The position numbers were made by a program, and so were the translations under genes. The notes beneath the pieces were generated by a model. That model made no database searches, was not told the DNA's origin, and saw only the letters and a program-made list of their open reading frames with translations. This document shows, one piece after another, positions 25,631 to 35,846 of a DNA stretch of 38,824 bases. The stretch lies in contig JACDZG010000067.1 in NCBI GenBank assembly GCA_013426805.1, forward strand, positions 1-38,824, read 5' to 3'. Origin of the DNA: Chromatiaceae bacterium (GTDB lineage: Bacteria > Pseudomonadota > Gammaproteobacteria > Chromatiales > Chromatiaceae). Every line of letters starts with the position of its first letter. Position 1 is the first letter of the stretch.

Positions 25631-26863
25631 TCAGGCCGCCTGATCCGTGCGGTCGAGTTCGAAGGCGTCATGCAGGCAGCGCACCCCGAGCTCCAGATAT
25701 TTTTCATCGACCACGACCGAGATTTTGATCTCGGAGGTGGAGATCATGCGGATGTTGATCCCCTCGCGTGCCAGGGCGCCGAACATGGTGCTGGCGATGC
25801 CGGCATGGTTGCGCATCCCCACGCCCACCAGCGAGATCTTGACGATGCGCTTGTCGCCGAGTACCTGGCGTGCGGCCAGCGTCGCGGCCGTCTTGTTGAG
25901 GCAGGCCAGGGCGCGGTCGAAGTCGTTGCGGTGCACGGTGAAGGTGAAATCGGTGGTGGTCTCGTCCGGCGCAATGTTTTGGACGATCATGTCGACTTCA
26001 ATGTTCGCATCGGCGATCGGCCCGAGAATCTTGTGGGCGACGCCGGGCTGATCCGGCACGCCCAGGACGGTCAATTTGGCCTCGTCTCGGCTGAAGGCGA
26101 TGCCGGCGATCTTGGCGTCTTCCACGGTGTCTTCCTCGAATGTGATCAGCGTGCCCGCGCCATCATCGAAACTGGAGAGCACGCGTAATGGAACCCGATA
26201 TTTCCCGGCGAATTCCACCGAGCGGATTTGCAGGACCTTGGAGCCGAGGCTCGCCATCTCCAGCATCTCCTCGAAGGTGATGCGGTCGAGCTTGCGCGCC
26301 TTGGGTTCGACGCGCGGGTCGGTGGTGTAGACGCCGTCCACATCGGTGTAAATCTGGCACTCATCGGCCTTGATGGCGGCGGCGATGGCGACCGCTGAGG
26401 TATCCGAGCCGCCGCGCCCGAGTGTCGTGATATTGCCCTGCGCATCGATGCCCTGGAACCCGGCGATGACCACCACCCGGCCGGCATCCAGGTCGGCGCG
26501 CACGCGGGCCGCGTCGATGTCGCGGATGCGCGCCTTGTTGTGGGTGCTGTCGGTCAGGATGTGGACCTGAGCACCGGTGTAGGAGCGCGCCGGGCAGCCC
26601 TGGGCATCCAGCGCCATCGTCAGCAGGGCGATGGTGACCTGCTCGCCGGTGGAGAGCAGGACGTCCAGTTCCCGTGGGAGCGGGTGCTCTTGGATCTGCT
26701 TCGCCAGCCCGATCAGCCGGTCGGTTTCCCCGGACATGGCGGAGACTACCACCACGACCTGGTTACCCTGGTCGCGCCAGCGTTTGACGCGGTCGGCGAC
26801 GGCGCGGATGCGCTCGCTGTTGGCGACCGAGGTGCCGCCGTATTTCTGTACGATCAAAGCCAT
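25631..26863 (-). CDS. lysC: Aspartate kinase
   Basis: Phosphorylates aspartate, the first step towards lysine, threonine, methionine and diaminopimelate. The 410-residue protein starts [19 protein letters not shown]. It carries the kinase motifs ([43 protein letters not shown]) and then two C-terminal ACT domains (about residues 265-400), which usually give feedback control. The length fits the monofunctional class; an internal start for a separate beta chain is possible in such genes but not shown. It is flanked by alaS upstream and csrA downstream in the classic gammaproteobacterial order. Confidence 0.97.
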   Translation of the reverse strand: MALIVQKYGGTSVANSERIRAVADRVKRWRDQGNQVVVVVSAMSGETDRLIGLAKQIQEHPLPRELDVLLSTGEQVTIALLTMALDAQGCPARSYTGAQVHILTDSTHNKARIRDIDAARVRADLDAGRVVVIAGFQGIDAQGNITTLGRGGSDTSAVAIAAAIKADECQIYTDVDGVYTTDPRVEPKARKLDRITFEEMLEMASLGSKVLQIRSVEFAGKYRVPLRVLSSFDDGAGTLITFEEDTVEDAKIAGIAFSRDEAKLTVLGVPDQPGVAHKILGPIADANIEVDMIVQNIAPDETTTDFTFTVHRNDFDRALACLNKTAATLAARQVLGDKRIVKISLVGVGMRNHAGIASTMFGALAREGINIRMISTSEIKISVVVDEKYLELGVRCLHDAFELDRTDQAA

Positions 26864-26960
26864 CAAGATCTCTGTTGCAATGGAAAATGAGTCATTATTT
26901 CAAATGAATAGATCGCACCACGGCGCGCTCCGGCGCGGCGGGGCGCCTGATCAAGGCCGG

Positions 26961-29564
26961 TCAGGCCAGCCGCTGCCGGACCCAATCTTCCACCAGTCCC
27001 AAGGCCGCCGGCAGACCCGCGGGGTCGGTTCCGCCGGCCTGTGCCATGTCGGCCCGTCCGCCGCCTTTGCCGCCGACTTTGGCGGCGACCTCGCGGATCA
27101 GCTCGCCGGCCTTGAGCCGATCGGTCAGGTCCTTGGTGACGCCGGCCGCCAGGCTGACCTTGCCGTCCGCCGTGCTGGCCAGGACGACGACCGCGGACCC
27201 GAGTTGATCCTTGATTTGATCGAGAGTCTCGCGCAGGACCTTGGGATCGATGCCGTCGATCCGCGCGGCCAGGACCTTGACCGCGCCGACCGCCACCGCC
27301 TGGGAGGCGAGGTCCTTGCCGGCCGAACTCGCCAGCCGCGATTTGATCTGATCCAGCTCCTTTTCCAAGGCGCGGCCGCGCTCGATGAGGGTCGCGACCC
27401 GATCGTCCAGATCCTCGCGTCCGCCCTTGAGCAGGCCGGCCAGGCGCAGCACCCGGTCCTCATCCGCCTCGACCCAGTCCAGCGCGCCGGCGCCGGTCAT
27501 GGCCTCGATACGCCGCACGCCGGAGGCGATGCCGCCCTCGCCGACGATCTTGAACAGACCGATATCGCCCACCGCCTTGACGTGGGTGCCGCCGCAGAGC
27601 TCGGTGGAGAAATCGCCCATGCGCAGCACCCGCACCTGATCGCCGTACTTCTCGCCGAACAGGGCCGCGGCGCCGGTTGCCTTGGCATCCTCCAGATCCA
27701 TGATCCGGGTCTCGACCACATGATTCTTGCGGATCTCGCGATTGACCAGCCGCTCGATCTCGAGCAGTTGTGTGCGAGTGACCGGTTCGAAGTGCGAGAA
27801 GTCGAAGCGCAGACGCTCCGGGCCGACCAGTGAGCCTTTTTGCTGTACATGATCACCCAAGGTCTGACGCAGGGCGGCATGTAACAAATGGGTGGCCGAG
27901 TGGTTGAGTGCCGTGGCATGACGCCGCGCGTCATCCACCTGCGCCGCGACGCTGTCGCCGACCCTGAGCTGGCCGATGACGACCCGCCCCAGATGATAGA
28001 TGACGCCCTCGGCCTTTTTCTGGGTATCGGCCACCTCGAAGCGCCCGCTCTCGCCGGTGAGCCAGCCGCGGTCGCCGACCTGACCGCCGGATTCGCCGTA
28101 GAAGGGGGTGAGGTCGAGGATGACCAGTCCGTCCTGGCCCTCCTCCAGGGCATCGCAGGACTGGCCGTCCCGATACAGGGCGACCACGGTGGCGGTCTCA
28201 TGCAGGTAGTCGTAACCACAGAATTCGGTCTGGCCCTGGATGTCGATGGCGACGTCCTGGCCCGCCCCGAACTGACTGGCGGCGCGGGCGCGGTCTTTTT
28301 GCGCATCCATGGCGCGCTCAAAGCCATCCATGTCGAGGGTCAAGCCGCGCTCGCGGGCGATATCGGCGGTCAGATCCGTGGGGAAACCGTAGGTGTCGTA
28401 GAGTTTGAAGACTGTCTCACCGGGGATGCGGCCGTCGGCCAGTCCGGCGATGGCTGTTTCGAGGATGCCCATGCCGTTGGCCAGGGTCTCGGCAAAACGT
28501 TCCTCCTCCAATCGCACCAGCCGCTCCACCTGGCCCTGGGCGGTGCGCAATTCGGGATAGGCGTCGCCCATTTCGGCGACCAGGGGCGCGACCAGCCGAT
28601 AGAAGAAAGGCGCGGTGCAGCCGAGACGATACCCGTGGCGGATGGCGCGGCGCATGATGCGGCGCAGCACATAGCCGCGACCCTCGTTACCGGGGGTGAC
28701 GCCGTCGGTGATCAGGAAGGCGGTGGAGCGGATGTGATCGGCGATGACGCGCAAGGACTGGTCGGCCTGGTCCGCGCACCCGGTGATCGCGGCAGCCGCG
28801 GCGATCAGCTTCACGAACAGATCGATATCGTAGTTGCTGTGCACACCCTGCATGACCGCCGCCAGGCGTTCCAGGCCCATGCCGGTGTCGACCGAGGGCC
28901 GGGGCAGGGGTGTCAGGGTGCCGTCGGTTGCACGGTTGAACTGCATGAAGACCAGGTTCCAGATCTCCACGTAGCGGTCACCGTCCGCGTCCGGCGAGCC
29001 GGGGGGCCCGCCGGCAATCGCCGGACCGTGGTCATAGAAGATCTCGGAGCAGGGACCGCAGGGACCGGTGTCGCCCATGGACCAGAAGTTGTCCGCGGCG
29101 CCGCAGCGGGAAAAGCGCCGCGGGTCGACCTTGATCTCGTCGAGCCAGATGGACGCGGCCTCGTCATCTTCGGTATAGACGGTGAACCACAGCCGCTCCG
29201 GCGGCAGGTGCAGCACCCGGGTCAGATAATCCCAGGCGTAGTGGATGGCCTCGCGTTTGAAATAGTCACCGAAGCTGAAGTTACCCAGCATCTCGAAGAA
29301 GGTGTGGTGGCGGGCGGTGTAGCCCACGTTCTCCAGATCGTTGTGCTTGCCGCCCGCGCGGACACACCGCTGCGAGGTCACGGCACGGGTGTAGGCACGG
29401 CGCTCGCGGCCAAGGAAGGCGTCCTTGAACTGGACCATGCCGGCGTTGGTGAACAGGAGCGTGGCGTCATTGGCCGGAATCAGCGGGCTGGAGGCGACCG
29501 GCTGATGGCCCTGTTGCGCAAAATAGTCGATAAAGCTGGCGCGCAGGTCGGAACTGGTGGTCAT
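26961..29564 (-). CDS. alaS: Alanine-tRNA ligase
   Basis: An 867-residue class II synthetase that charges tRNA-Ala. The N-terminal catalytic core is clear ([50 protein letters not shown]). The editing domain holds the zinc-binding HSATH (about residue 554) and CGGTH (about 655). A C-terminal DHHA1-like domain with [15 protein letters not shown] completes the protein. The length is normal for bacterial AlaS and nothing is unusual. It follows recX by 35 bp and is probably co-transcribed with it. Confidence 0.98.
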   Translation of the reverse strand: MTTSSDLRASFIDYFAQQGHQPVASSPLIPANDATLLFTNAGMVQFKDAFLGRERRAYTRAVTSQRCVRAGGKHNDLENVGYTARHHTFFEMLGNFSFGDYFKREAIHYAWDYLTRVLHLPPERLWFTVYTEDDEAASIWLDEIKVDPRRFSRCGAADNFWSMGDTGPCGPCSEIFYDHGPAIAGGPPGSPDADGDRYVEIWNLVFMQFNRATDGTLTPLPRPSVDTGMGLERLAAVMQGVHSNYDIDLFVKLIAAAAAITGCADQADQSLRVIADHIRSTAFLITDGVTPGNEGRGYVLRRIMRRAIRHGYRLGCTAPFFYRLVAPLVAEMGDAYPELRTAQGQVERLVRLEEERFAETLANGMGILETAIAGLADGRIPGETVFKLYDTYGFPTDLTADIARERGLTLDMDGFERAMDAQKDRARAASQFGAGQDVAIDIQGQTEFCGYDYLHETATVVALYRDGQSCDALEEGQDGLVILDLTPFYGESGGQVGDRGWLTGESGRFEVADTQKKAEGVIYHLGRVVIGQLRVGDSVAAQVDDARRHATALNHSATHLLHAALRQTLGDHVQQKGSLVGPERLRFDFSHFEPVTRTQLLEIERLVNREIRKNHVVETRIMDLEDAKATGAAALFGEKYGDQVRVLRMGDFSTELCGGTHVKAVGDIGLFKIVGEGGIASGVRRIEAMTGAGALDWVEADEDRVLRLAGLLKGGREDLDDRVATLIERGRALEKELDQIKSRLASSAGKDLASQAVAVGAVKVLAARIDGIDPKVLRETLDQIKDQLGSAVVVLASTADGKVSLAAGVTKDLTDRLKAGELIREVAAKVGGKGGGRADMAQAGGTDPAGLPAALGLVEDWVRQRLA

Positions 29565-29599
29565 GAAGGATACTCGAGTGGACCGCGGAAACGGATCGG

Positions 29600-30073
29600 T
29601 CAGTCGGGACGACGCAGGAGGCGGTGGATCAGCTCCGCGGGAAATCCGCGGCTCTCCAGGAAACGCCCGCGCCGACCCTGGTCGGCATGATCAGTCGGTG
29701 GGGCCGGCCCAAAGCGCCGGTCATGGGCCTGCGTCAGCAAGGCCGGCCAAGCGTCAGTCATGGCGTGTAACTGGGGATCAATAGCCGCGTCCGAAAGGCC
29801 CTTGTCACGCAGTTCGGCGCGGATGCGCAGCGGACCAAAGCCTTTGCGCGCCCGCTCGGACACATAGACTTCGGCCAGCCGTGCCTCGTCGAGCGCCCCT
29901 TGTGCGACCAGCCGGTCCAGTGCCGCGGCAATGACCGCGCTCGCGTATCCGCGGGCCGCGAGCTTGCGTTCCAACTCCAGCCGCGAGTGCTCACGGGCGG
30001 CAAGCAGCTTGAGCGCACGGGATTCGACCTCGATCGTCGCCGCGGGAGTCCGCGCGTCATCCGCCGCGGTCAG
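29600..30073 (-). CDS. recX: Regulatory protein RecX, start codon irregular
   Basis: An inhibitor or modulator of RecA filaments. The frame encodes the RecX core: [18 protein letters not shown], then [32 protein letters not shown] and a C-terminal three-helix unit ending [16 protein letters not shown]. The full domain needs a start before about 30030, but between recA and TTG 29974 there is no ATG, GTG or TTG in this frame. CTG at 30073 would give a 157-residue protein of usual length and follows the recA stop by 11 bases. The boundary given uses that CTG. An ATG at 30060 is in another frame, so a frameshift is the alternative. TTG 29974 would remove the first helices. Confidence 0.75.
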   Translation of the reverse strand: MTAADDARTPAATIEVESRALKLLAAREHSRLELERKLAARGYASAVIAAALDRLVAQGALDEARLAEVYVSERARKGFGPLRIRAELRDKGLSDAAIDPQLHAMTDAWPALLTQAHDRRFGPAPPTDHADQGRRGRFLESRGFPAELIHRLLRRPD

Positions 30074-30084
30074 GGCGTGCGCGC

Positions 30085-32211
30085 TCAGGGCTCGAGCTCC
30101 GCGGCCGCGAGCGGGTCGGCGGGTGCATCGTCGGCGGGGCGCGGGAGCATCTGCTCGCGGATCCGGGCCTCGATGGTCTTGGCCAGATCCGGGTTTTCAC
30201 GCAGGAAGATCCGCGCATTGTCCTTGCCCTGACCGATGCGGTTGCCCTGATAGCTGTACCAGGCGCCGGATTTGTCGACGATGCCGGCGGCTACGCCGAG
30301 GTCGACGATCTCACCCTCGCGCGAGATGCCCTCGCCGTAGAGGATGTCGAACTCGGCCTGCTTGAAGGGCGGCGCGACCTTGTTCTTGACCACTTTGACC
30401 TTGGTCTCGTTGCCGATGACCTCGTCACCCTTCTTGATACTGCCGGTGCGGCGGATGTCGAGCCGCACCGAGGCGTAGAACTTGAGGGCATTGCCGCCGG
30501 TTGTGGTTTCCGGGGAGTTGTGCACTGCAACGTGATCGACGAAGTAGCTGTGGTTGCCGTCGATCTCCAGGTCGAAGCGGGTGCGGTGGCGCGGCTTGGC
30601 CGGACGAATCAGTTTGCTGGTGATCCGCATGGGTACCGCGGTCAGCCGCATCCGTGCGGCTAAGCGATGGCCGTTCAGGTGGGCGTCGGACAGGTCCGGC
30701 TGCCACCGGAAACGCCCGCGCAGATTGGGATGTAACTTGTAGTCCAGTGATGGATGCAGGAAGGGCGCAATCTGTTCCTGAAGCTTGTGGGTACGCTCGC
30801 CGCTGAACAGCAGCGCGCGCGCCTGCACCGTGGGGCGTCCCATTCCAAGCTGATCGAGACGCTCGGCAAGACGCTCTTTGTCTTCCATCGACAGACTGAC
30901 GCAACCGATCTCGGCCTTGCCGTGGCCCCATTTCTCGAAACTACCCGAGAAGGTCCCATCGTCGCCATACCAGACGGCGACCGCGCGGGCATCCAGCGCG
31001 GCCAGCATCGAGTCACTGACGCAGCGGCCCTGCGCGCCGTAGGCTTGACGGTGCAAGACAGCAAATTGTGCCATTGGGATCGTGTCGAATCCGATCCCGT
31101 TACCTGTGGGGCCGATGGCATGTGAGAACGGGGCCAACATCTCGCGCTTCCATTCACAATAGTCGCGTTGGCGGTCGCCGTGGCCAACGCGAAAGGCCAC
31201 ATTGTGTTCCGAGGCGAAGCGTAGCGATCCATCACCCAGCACCCCGCCAAGGATCAACTGATTCTGGTCTTCCGTCAGGTCATAGTGCCGGGTCGCTGTC
31301 ATGACCTCATCGCCGACCTCAAGAACGCCCGCCGGGCGCTCGCCCAGCGGGGTGAAAATCTTGTGGTTGGCGGTACAAGTGAACTTGCGTCGACCGGACC
31401 CGCCGCCGGCGGCCACTTCAAACGACAGCCATTCTTCGGTTTCGCCGTTGCGGAACCAGTTGATCACCCGCTTGGGTGTGATCACTGCGGTCTTCGGGTC
31501 CATCGACAGGACCTCGACCGCGCGCCGCTGGTTGACGATTTTTCCGATTTTCTCGGTCGAGCCGTCAGCCAGGACCACCCGCGCGTGATAGTCGAAACAG
31601 CCAAACATCACTCCGATCTTCATCCGAATCTGATTGATGAAAATCACCAGGCAGTTCGAGCGATTGATGTTGCCGGTGAGCTTGCGCAGGGCCTGGGACA
31701 TCAGGCGCGCATGCAGTCCGACATGGGAGTCGCCCATCTCGCCCTCGATCTCGGCCTTCGGGGTCAGGGCCGCGACCGAGTCGACGACCACCAGGTCCAC
31801 CGCCCCGGAGCGCACCAGCATGTCGGTGATCTCCAGCCCCTGTTCGCCGGTGTCGGGCTGCGAGACCAGCAACTCGTCGATGTTGACGCCGAGCTTCTGG
31901 GCATAGCCGGGGTCCAGCGCGTGCTCGGCATCCACGAAGGCGGCGGTGCCGCCGAGCTTTTGGATCTCGGCGACCACATGCAGGGTGAGGGTGGTCTTGC
32001 CCGAGGATTCCGGCCCGTAGATCTCGACGACCCGGCCGCGCGGCAGTCCGCCGATGCCGAGCGCGAGATCCAGACCGAGGGAGCCGGTGGAGACCACCTC
32101 GACGTTGCGCACGGCGCCCACGTCGCCCATGCGCATCACCGAACCCTTGCCGAACTGCTTTTCGATCTGGGTCAGGGCCGCGGCCAAAGCCTTTTTGCGA
32201 TTCTCGTCCAT
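30085..32211 (-). CDS. recA: Recombinase RecA precursor containing an intein
   Basis: A strand-exchange and SOS co-protease protein. The 708-residue precursor consists of N-extein 1-204, intein 205-565 and C-extein 566-708. Joining the exteins gives a normal 347-residue RecA. Walker A (GPESSGKTT, residues 66-74), the [12 protein letters not shown] segment and [14 protein letters not shown] are intact. The C-extein resumes with [18 protein letters not shown]. The insertion falls in the L2 loop that contacts ssDNA, so activity should depend on splicing. ATG 32211 has GGAGA four bases ahead. A clear LexA box (CTGT-N8-ACAG) is not seen in the 129 bp before the gene. It lies between cinA and recX. 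Confidence 0.97.
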   Translation of the reverse strand: MDENRKKALAAALTQIEKQFGKGSVMRMGDVGAVRNVEVVSTGSLGLDLALGIGGLPRGRVVEIYGPESSGKTTLTLHVVAEIQKLGGTAAFVDAEHALDPGYAQKLGVNIDELLVSQPDTGEQGLEITDMLVRSGAVDLVVVDSVAALTPKAEIEGEMGDSHVGLHARLMSQALRKLTGNINRSNCLVIFINQIRMKIGVMFGCFDYHARVVLADGSTEKIGKIVNQRRAVEVLSMDPKTAVITPKRVINWFRNGETEEWLSFEVAAGGGSGRRKFTCTANHKIFTPLGERPAGVLEVGDEVMTATRHYDLTEDQNQLILGGVLGDGSLRFASEHNVAFRVGHGDRQRDYCEWKREMLAPFSHAIGPTGNGIGFDTIPMAQFAVLHRQAYGAQGRCVSDSMLAALDARAVAVWYGDDGTFSGSFEKWGHGKAEIGCVSLSMEDKERLAERLDQLGMGRPTVQARALLFSGERTHKLQEQIAPFLHPSLDYKLHPNLRGRFRWQPDLSDAHLNGHRLAARMRLTAVPMRITSKLIRPAKPRHRTRFDLEIDGNHSYFVDHVAVHNSPETTTGGNALKFYASVRLDIRRTGSIKKGDEVIGNETKVKVVKNKVAPPFKQAEFDILYGEGISREGEIVDLGVAAGIVDKSGAWYSYQGNRIGQGKDNARIFLRENPDLAKTIEARIREQMLPRPADDAPADPLAAAELEP
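30517..31599 (-). mobile_element. RecA intein with LAGLIDADG homing endonuclease
   Basis: A 361-residue in-frame intervening protein. It starts with Cys1 ([14 protein letters not shown], block A). It has a block B T76-x-x-H79 (CTANHKIF). Two LAGLIDADG-type motifs follow: [11 protein letters not shown] with D123, and [11 protein letters not shown] with D213/D214. It ends in a block F-like stretch ([14 protein letters not shown]) and the terminal H360-N361. The +1 residue is Ser, so class 1 splicing (Cys1, Asn-last, Ser+1) is expected. All known splicing residues are present and both endonuclease acidic residues appear intact, so self-splicing and homing are plausible. The same RecA position carries an intein in Mycobacterium leprae, as I recall. 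Confidence 0.95.
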
Positions 32212-32340
32212 CGGGTCTCCGTTGGTCCTCATCCGGGCACCGGGTGCGCCCATAGCGTCGGCGGCAGGTGTCCAGGGCTTGGAAAGTCGGTGATTATCGC
32301 ACAGCGCATTCACGCCTGACAGAACTTGAGTCCTGACCGC

Positions 32341-32847
32341 TCAGCCATCCGGCCGGCTCTGACCCGCAAGCCGCTCGATCAGGCCTTCCAAGGCGAACCG
32401 CACCGCCTGATGGCGCACCTCATCGCGATCACCGGCGAATTGCAGGCGCCGCGTCCAGGGTGGGCCATCCGGAATCGACCAGGCGAACCAGACGGTCCCC
32501 ACGGGTTTGTCTTCACTGCCGCCGCCGGGTCCGGCGATGCCGCTGACCGCCACCGCCACCTGGGCCTGGCTGCGTTCGAGGGCTCCGGCCACCAGTTCCA
32601 GGACCACGGGTTCGCTGACCGAACCGCTGGCCTCCAGGGTGGGGGTACGGACCCCCAGCATCGCTTCCTTGGCGGCGTTGCTGTAAGTGACGAAGCCGCG
32701 ATCGAACCAGGCGCTGCTGCCGGCGACGTCCGTCACCACTTTGGCGACCCAGCCCCCGGTGCATGACTCAGCCGTGACCAGGCGCAGTCCGCGGGCCATG
32801 AGCAGCGTCCCGAGGCGGGTTGCAAGAGCGTCGAGTCGTTCAGTCAT
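32341..32847 (-). CDS. pncC: Nicotinamide-nucleotide amidase (CinA C-terminal/PncC)
   Basis: Deamidates nicotinamide mononucleotide to nicotinate mononucleotide in pyridine nucleotide recycling. The 168-residue protein is the stand-alone CinA C-terminal domain. Its motifs are LVTAESCTGGWVAKVVTDV, FDRGFVTYSNAAKEAMLGV, VAVAVSGIAGPGGGSEDKPVGTVWFA (quoted in parts: VSGIAGPGGGSEDKPVGT) and RHQAVRFAL. It lies upstream of recA, as in many gammaproteobacteria. AGGA is about 11 bases before the ATG. The 129-bp gap to recA suggests recA has its own promoter. Confidence 0.95.
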   Translation of the reverse strand: MTERLDALATRLGTLLMARGLRLVTAESCTGGWVAKVVTDVAGSSAWFDRGFVTYSNAAKEAMLGVRTPTLEASGSVSEPVVLELVAGALERSQAQVAVAVSGIAGPGGGSEDKPVGTVWFAWSIPDGPPWTRRLQFAGDRDEVRHQAVRFALEGLIERLAGQSRPDG

Positions 32848-33084
32848 AATGTTCAGTGTCCTTCAGCGGTCGGAACTGCACAAGAACCGGGTTGAATTGG
32901 GGCCGCCCGCCGGTGAACCCGCGTCCCGGACGCTCCGGCAATCGCCCAAAGCGCAGGCTTTCCCCTTGCGGCGTCGGTGGGGTGCCGTCTAACCTGCCGG
33001 GCAACCGGCCGCGGCAGTGTCCCGCAGCCTATTCTACACACCGCGCGGCAGTCAGTGCCGCGCCTGCTGTCGGAGTGCACCATC

Positions 33085-33372
33085 ATGAACGACCTTGATA
33101 TCCTGGTGGAACACAAACCATCCCCCGCCAAACTCGAAGTCCTGGGCGTCGAGGGCTGGCCCCTCTGGCGTCGCGAGCCGGCGACTTTTCCCTGGCGCTA
33201 CACCCAGCAGGAGACTTGCTATGTCCTGCGCGGCCGCTTCCTGGTGACCCCCGAGGGCGGCGTGCCCCAGGAGTTCCGCCGCGGCGATCTGATCCGTTTC
33301 CCGGCGGGCCTTGCTTGTACCTGGGAGGTGCTGGAGGCGGTGGAGAAGCATTACCGGCTCGATCAATCCTGA
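33085..33372 (+). CDS. Small cupin-domain protein
   Basis: A 95-residue single cupin barrel of the ethanolamine-EutQ-like/cupin_3 kind: WPLWRREPATFPWRYTQQET, then CYVLRGRFLVTPEGG, FRRGDLIRFPAGLACTWEV. Such proteins bind small molecules or metal, but no substrate can be read from the sequence. The ATG at 33085 follows GGAG by ten bases; an upstream extension (to 32977) lacks support. Its stop codon overlaps the GAGGAGG ribosome site of the next gene, so the two are probably co-expressed. The 237-bp gap to divergent pncC carries the promoters. Confidence 0.8.
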   Translation: MNDLDILVEHKPSPAKLEVLGVEGWPLWRREPATFPWRYTQQETCYVLRGRFLVTPEGGVPQEFRRGDLIRFPAGLACTWEVLEAVEKHYRLDQS

Positions 33373-33386
33373 GGAGGACCCGACCG

Positions 33387-34260
33387 ATGAATCCCCTCTC
33401 CCATTTCGACCCCGATGACCCTTACCCGGAGAGCGACGGCGAACCGATGGCGGAGAACACCGAGCAATATGAGTGGTTGGTGAAGATCAAGGAGAATCTG
33501 GAAATCCTCTGCGCCGCCGATGCCGCGGTCTTCGTCGCCGGCAACCTCATTCTGGTACCCGGTGCCCGACCGCCGGGTCACCGGGCCGCTGGCCCCGGAC
33601 GTGATGGTTGCGATCGGCCGACCCAAGGGGTTTCGCCGCTGCTACAAGCAATGGGAAGAGGACGGGATCGCTCCCCAGGTGGTTTTCGAGATCCTTTCGC
33701 CGGCCAACAGCGTCAAGGAAATGGCCGATAAACTGGCCTTCTACGATGCCTACGGAGTCGAGGAGTATTACGTCTACGACCCGCCCCCCAACACCCTGGA
33801 GGTCTGGCTGCGCCAGCGCGGGCGGTTGCACCGCATGTCGCACATCAAGGGCTGGACCAGCCCGCGGCTTGGCATCCGTTTCGCTTTGAGCGGCACATCC
33901 CTGGACATCTTCGACCCGCAGGGCCGGCCGTTCCGGACGTCGGTGGAACTGGCTGCGCAGGCGCGGCAGGAGCGTGCACGTGCCGATCAAGAAGCAGCGC
34001 ACGCCGCGCGCGAGGCGGCACGTGCCGCGCGGGAGGCCGCACGCGCTGACCAGGAAGCCACGCAATCGCGGCAGGAGCGCAGTCGCGCCGAGCAGGCCGA
34101 CGCTCGGGCCGAGCAGGCCGCCGCTCGTGCCGAGCAGGCCGCCGCTCGGGCCGAGCAGGAGGCGGCACAGGCGCGGCAGGAACGGGAGCGCGCGCAGCAG
34201 GAGCACGATCGGGCGGAGCGTCTGGCCGCGCGGCTGCGCGCCCTGGGCATTGAGCCCTAG
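33387..34260 (+). pseudogene. Uma2-family (PD-(D/E)XK-like) gene with a frameshift
   Basis: The N-terminal part (33387 to about 33548) encodes YPESDGEPMAENTEQYEWLV … AAVFVAGNL. Homology then continues in the next frame as FWYPVPDRRV, LAPDVMVAIGRPKGFRRCY, QVVFEILSPANS and EEYYVYDPPP. One extra base near 33549 explains this: without it the text reads N-L-F-W-Y-P. Uma2 (DUF820) proteins have a restriction-endonuclease-like fold with catalytic Asp (PDVMV) and Glu (FEILS), and the function is usually unknown. The C-terminus is a long Ala/Arg/Glu/Gln coiled coil of about 100 residues. A strong GAGGAGG precedes ATG 33387. It could be a true pseudogene, a programmed shift or a sequence error. Confidence 0.75.
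34087..34170 (+). repeat. Tandem 21-bp repeat in coiled-coil coding region
   Basis: Four 21-base units encode the heptad A-E-Q-A-(D/A)-A-R with small changes (34087-34107, 34108-34128, 34129-34149, and a degenerate unit 34150-34170). The units match the coiled-coil periodicity and suggest recent repeat expansion. Confidence 0.8.
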
Positions 34261-34344
34261 GCAATTTCCGTCAATCGCCGAAGTCTCGCATTATCGTCCC
34301 AAATCGTCCGCGACCAACGGACTGCATCAATCGGAGAGCGCTTC

Positions 34345-35529
34345 ATGCCGACGCTTGGCACCCCATTTTCCGCCACCGCCACCAAGGTCTTGCTGTGTGG
34401 TGCCGGCGAGCTTGGCAAGGAAGTCGTGATCGAACTGAAACGCCTGGGCGTGGAAGTCATCGCCTGCGACCGCTACGCCAATGCGCCGGCGATGCAGGTG
34501 GCCGACCGGGCCTACAGTTTTTCCATGCTGAACGGTGCAGAACTGCGGCGTGTGATCGAGTTGGAGCGGCCGGATTACATCGTCCCGGAGATCGAGGCCA
34601 TCGCCACCGAGACGCTGGTGGCTTTGGAGGCCGAGGGTTTCACCGTCATTCCGACCGCGCGGGCGGCGCGGCTGACGATGAACCGCGAGGGGATTCGCCG
34701 GTTGGTCGCGGAGGAGTTGGGCATCCCCACCTCAACCTATCGATTCGCCGACACCCCGGACGACTTCGCCGCCGCGGTCGCGGTGATCGGTCTGCCCTGC
34801 GTGGTGAAGCCCATCATGTCTTCGTCCGGTAAGGGCCAGAGCCTGGTGCGCACCCGCGATGCGATCGGCGCAGCCTGGGACTATGCGCAAGGCGGCGGGC
34901 GCAGCGGGGCCGGACGCGTCATCGTGGAGGGCTTCGTCCCCTTCGACTATGAGATCACCCTGCTCACCGTGCGGCATCGTGACGGCACCAGTTTTTGCGA
35001 ACCCATCGGCCACCGTCAGGAGGATGGCGACTACCGCGAGTCCTGGCAGCCGCAGCCGATGCGCCCGGATGCGCTGGCGCGGGCGCGGGAGATTGCGGGC
35101 CGGGTCACCGAGGCGCTGGGTGGACGGGGGATCTTCGGCGTCGAACTCTTCGTGCGCGGCGATGAGGTCATTTTCAGCGAGGTCTCACCGCGCCCGCATG
35201 ATACCGGTCTGGTGACCTTGATCTCGCAGGATCTGTCAGAGTTCGCCTTGCACGTACGCGCCATCCTGGGGCTGCCGATTCCGGAGATTCGCCAACTCGG
35301 CCCCGCCGCTTCAGTGGCGCTCCTGGTCGAGGGCGAATCAGATCAGCCGCGCTTCGGCAACCTGGCTGCCGCCCTGGCGGCGCCGGGTACCGACTTGCGC
35401 CTCTTCGGCAAGCCCGAAGTGCGCGGGCGCCGCCGCATGGGGGTCGCCCTGGCCCGCGGTCAGGACATCGCCGAGGCCAAGGCCAAGGCCCTGGCGGTGG
35501 TGGCCAAGGTGCAGGTGAGCCTGGACTGA
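34345..35529 (+). CDS. purT: Formate-dependent phosphoribosylglycinamide formyltransferase
   Basis: An ATP-grasp enzyme that formylates glycinamide ribonucleotide with free formate and ATP in purine synthesis. It is an alternative to folate-dependent PurN. The 394-residue protein matches PurT throughout: [65 protein letters not shown] and the C-terminal [17 protein letters not shown] lies just upstream of ATG 34345. No other pur genes are adjacent, and it is separated from the Uma2-type gene by 84 bp. Confidence 0.97.
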   Translation: MPTLGTPFSATATKVLLCGAGELGKEVVIELKRLGVEVIACDRYANAPAMQVADRAYSFSMLNGAELRRVIELERPDYIVPEIEAIATETLVALEAEGFTVIPTARAARLTMNREGIRRLVAEELGIPTSTYRFADTPDDFAAAVAVIGLPCVVKPIMSSSGKGQSLVRTRDAIGAAWDYAQGGGRSGAGRVIVEGFVPFDYEITLLTVRHRDGTSFCEPIGHRQEDGDYRESWQPQPMRPDALARAREIAGRVTEALGGRGIFGVELFVRGDEVIFSEVSPRPHDTGLVTLISQDLSEFALHVRAILGLPIPEIRQLGPAASVALLVEGESDQPRFGNLAAALAAPGTDLRLFGKPEVRGRRRMGVALARGQDIAEAKAKALAVVAKVQVSLD

Positions 35530-35532
35530 GCG

Positions 35533-35846
35533 TAGTGACGAGCCACAAGCCAGCAGCCTGTCGGACTTAGCCCCTAGGATTAGGGTATGAGTCAAGATAA
35601 AGGCTTTTTGTTGCTCCACACTCTAACGTAAGGTGATTTCCGCGAAAAATCCAACCCGTAGGAGGTGGGGGCACAATGACGCATCCAACCCGTAGGAGCC
35701 CGCTTGCGGGCGACGGGTGGGGCACAATGACGCGATTCCGGCAGGTCACGTCGCCCGCAAGCGGGCTCCTACGGAGCTTGATTCTTGATAGCGTCTTATT
35801 CGGAAATCGCCTAAAGTCCGACAGGCTGCTAGTAACGAGCCACAAG
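35533..35846. mobile_element. MITE-like composite repeat element
   Basis: A non-coding 314-bp structure fills most of the 415-bp gap after purT. Outer 17-bp direct repeats (35533-35549 and 35830-35846, 16 of 17 identical) flank 17-bp inverted repeats (35552-35568 and 35814-35830, identical). Inner inverted arms follow at 35631-35642 and 35801-35812. The core contains a 23-bp inverted pair (35692-35714 and 35750-35772) of GTAG-REP type. It also holds two tandem copies of a 34-bp unit (35649-35682 and 35683-35733), the second split by REP sequence. No transposase is encoded, so any mobility would depend on enzymes supplied elsewhere. Confidence 0.65.

Noticed and set aside
27888..29690. A 600-codon open frame antisense to alaS
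   Set aside because: It runs over the whole AlaS coding sequence, has no recognisable domain, and is a codon-bias shadow typical of high-GC DNA.
31285..32319. A long open frame antisense to recA and its intein
   Set aside because: No family resemblance and no ribosome site; the sense strand is unmistakably recA.
32212..32340. LexA (SOS) box before recA
   Set aside because: CTGT sites occur, but none is followed at eight bases by ACAG; the best candidate has several mismatches.
34087..34170. Regularly spaced repeats that could be a CRISPR array
   Set aside because: The 21-bp units are directly adjacent with no spacers and encode coiled-coil heptads in frame.
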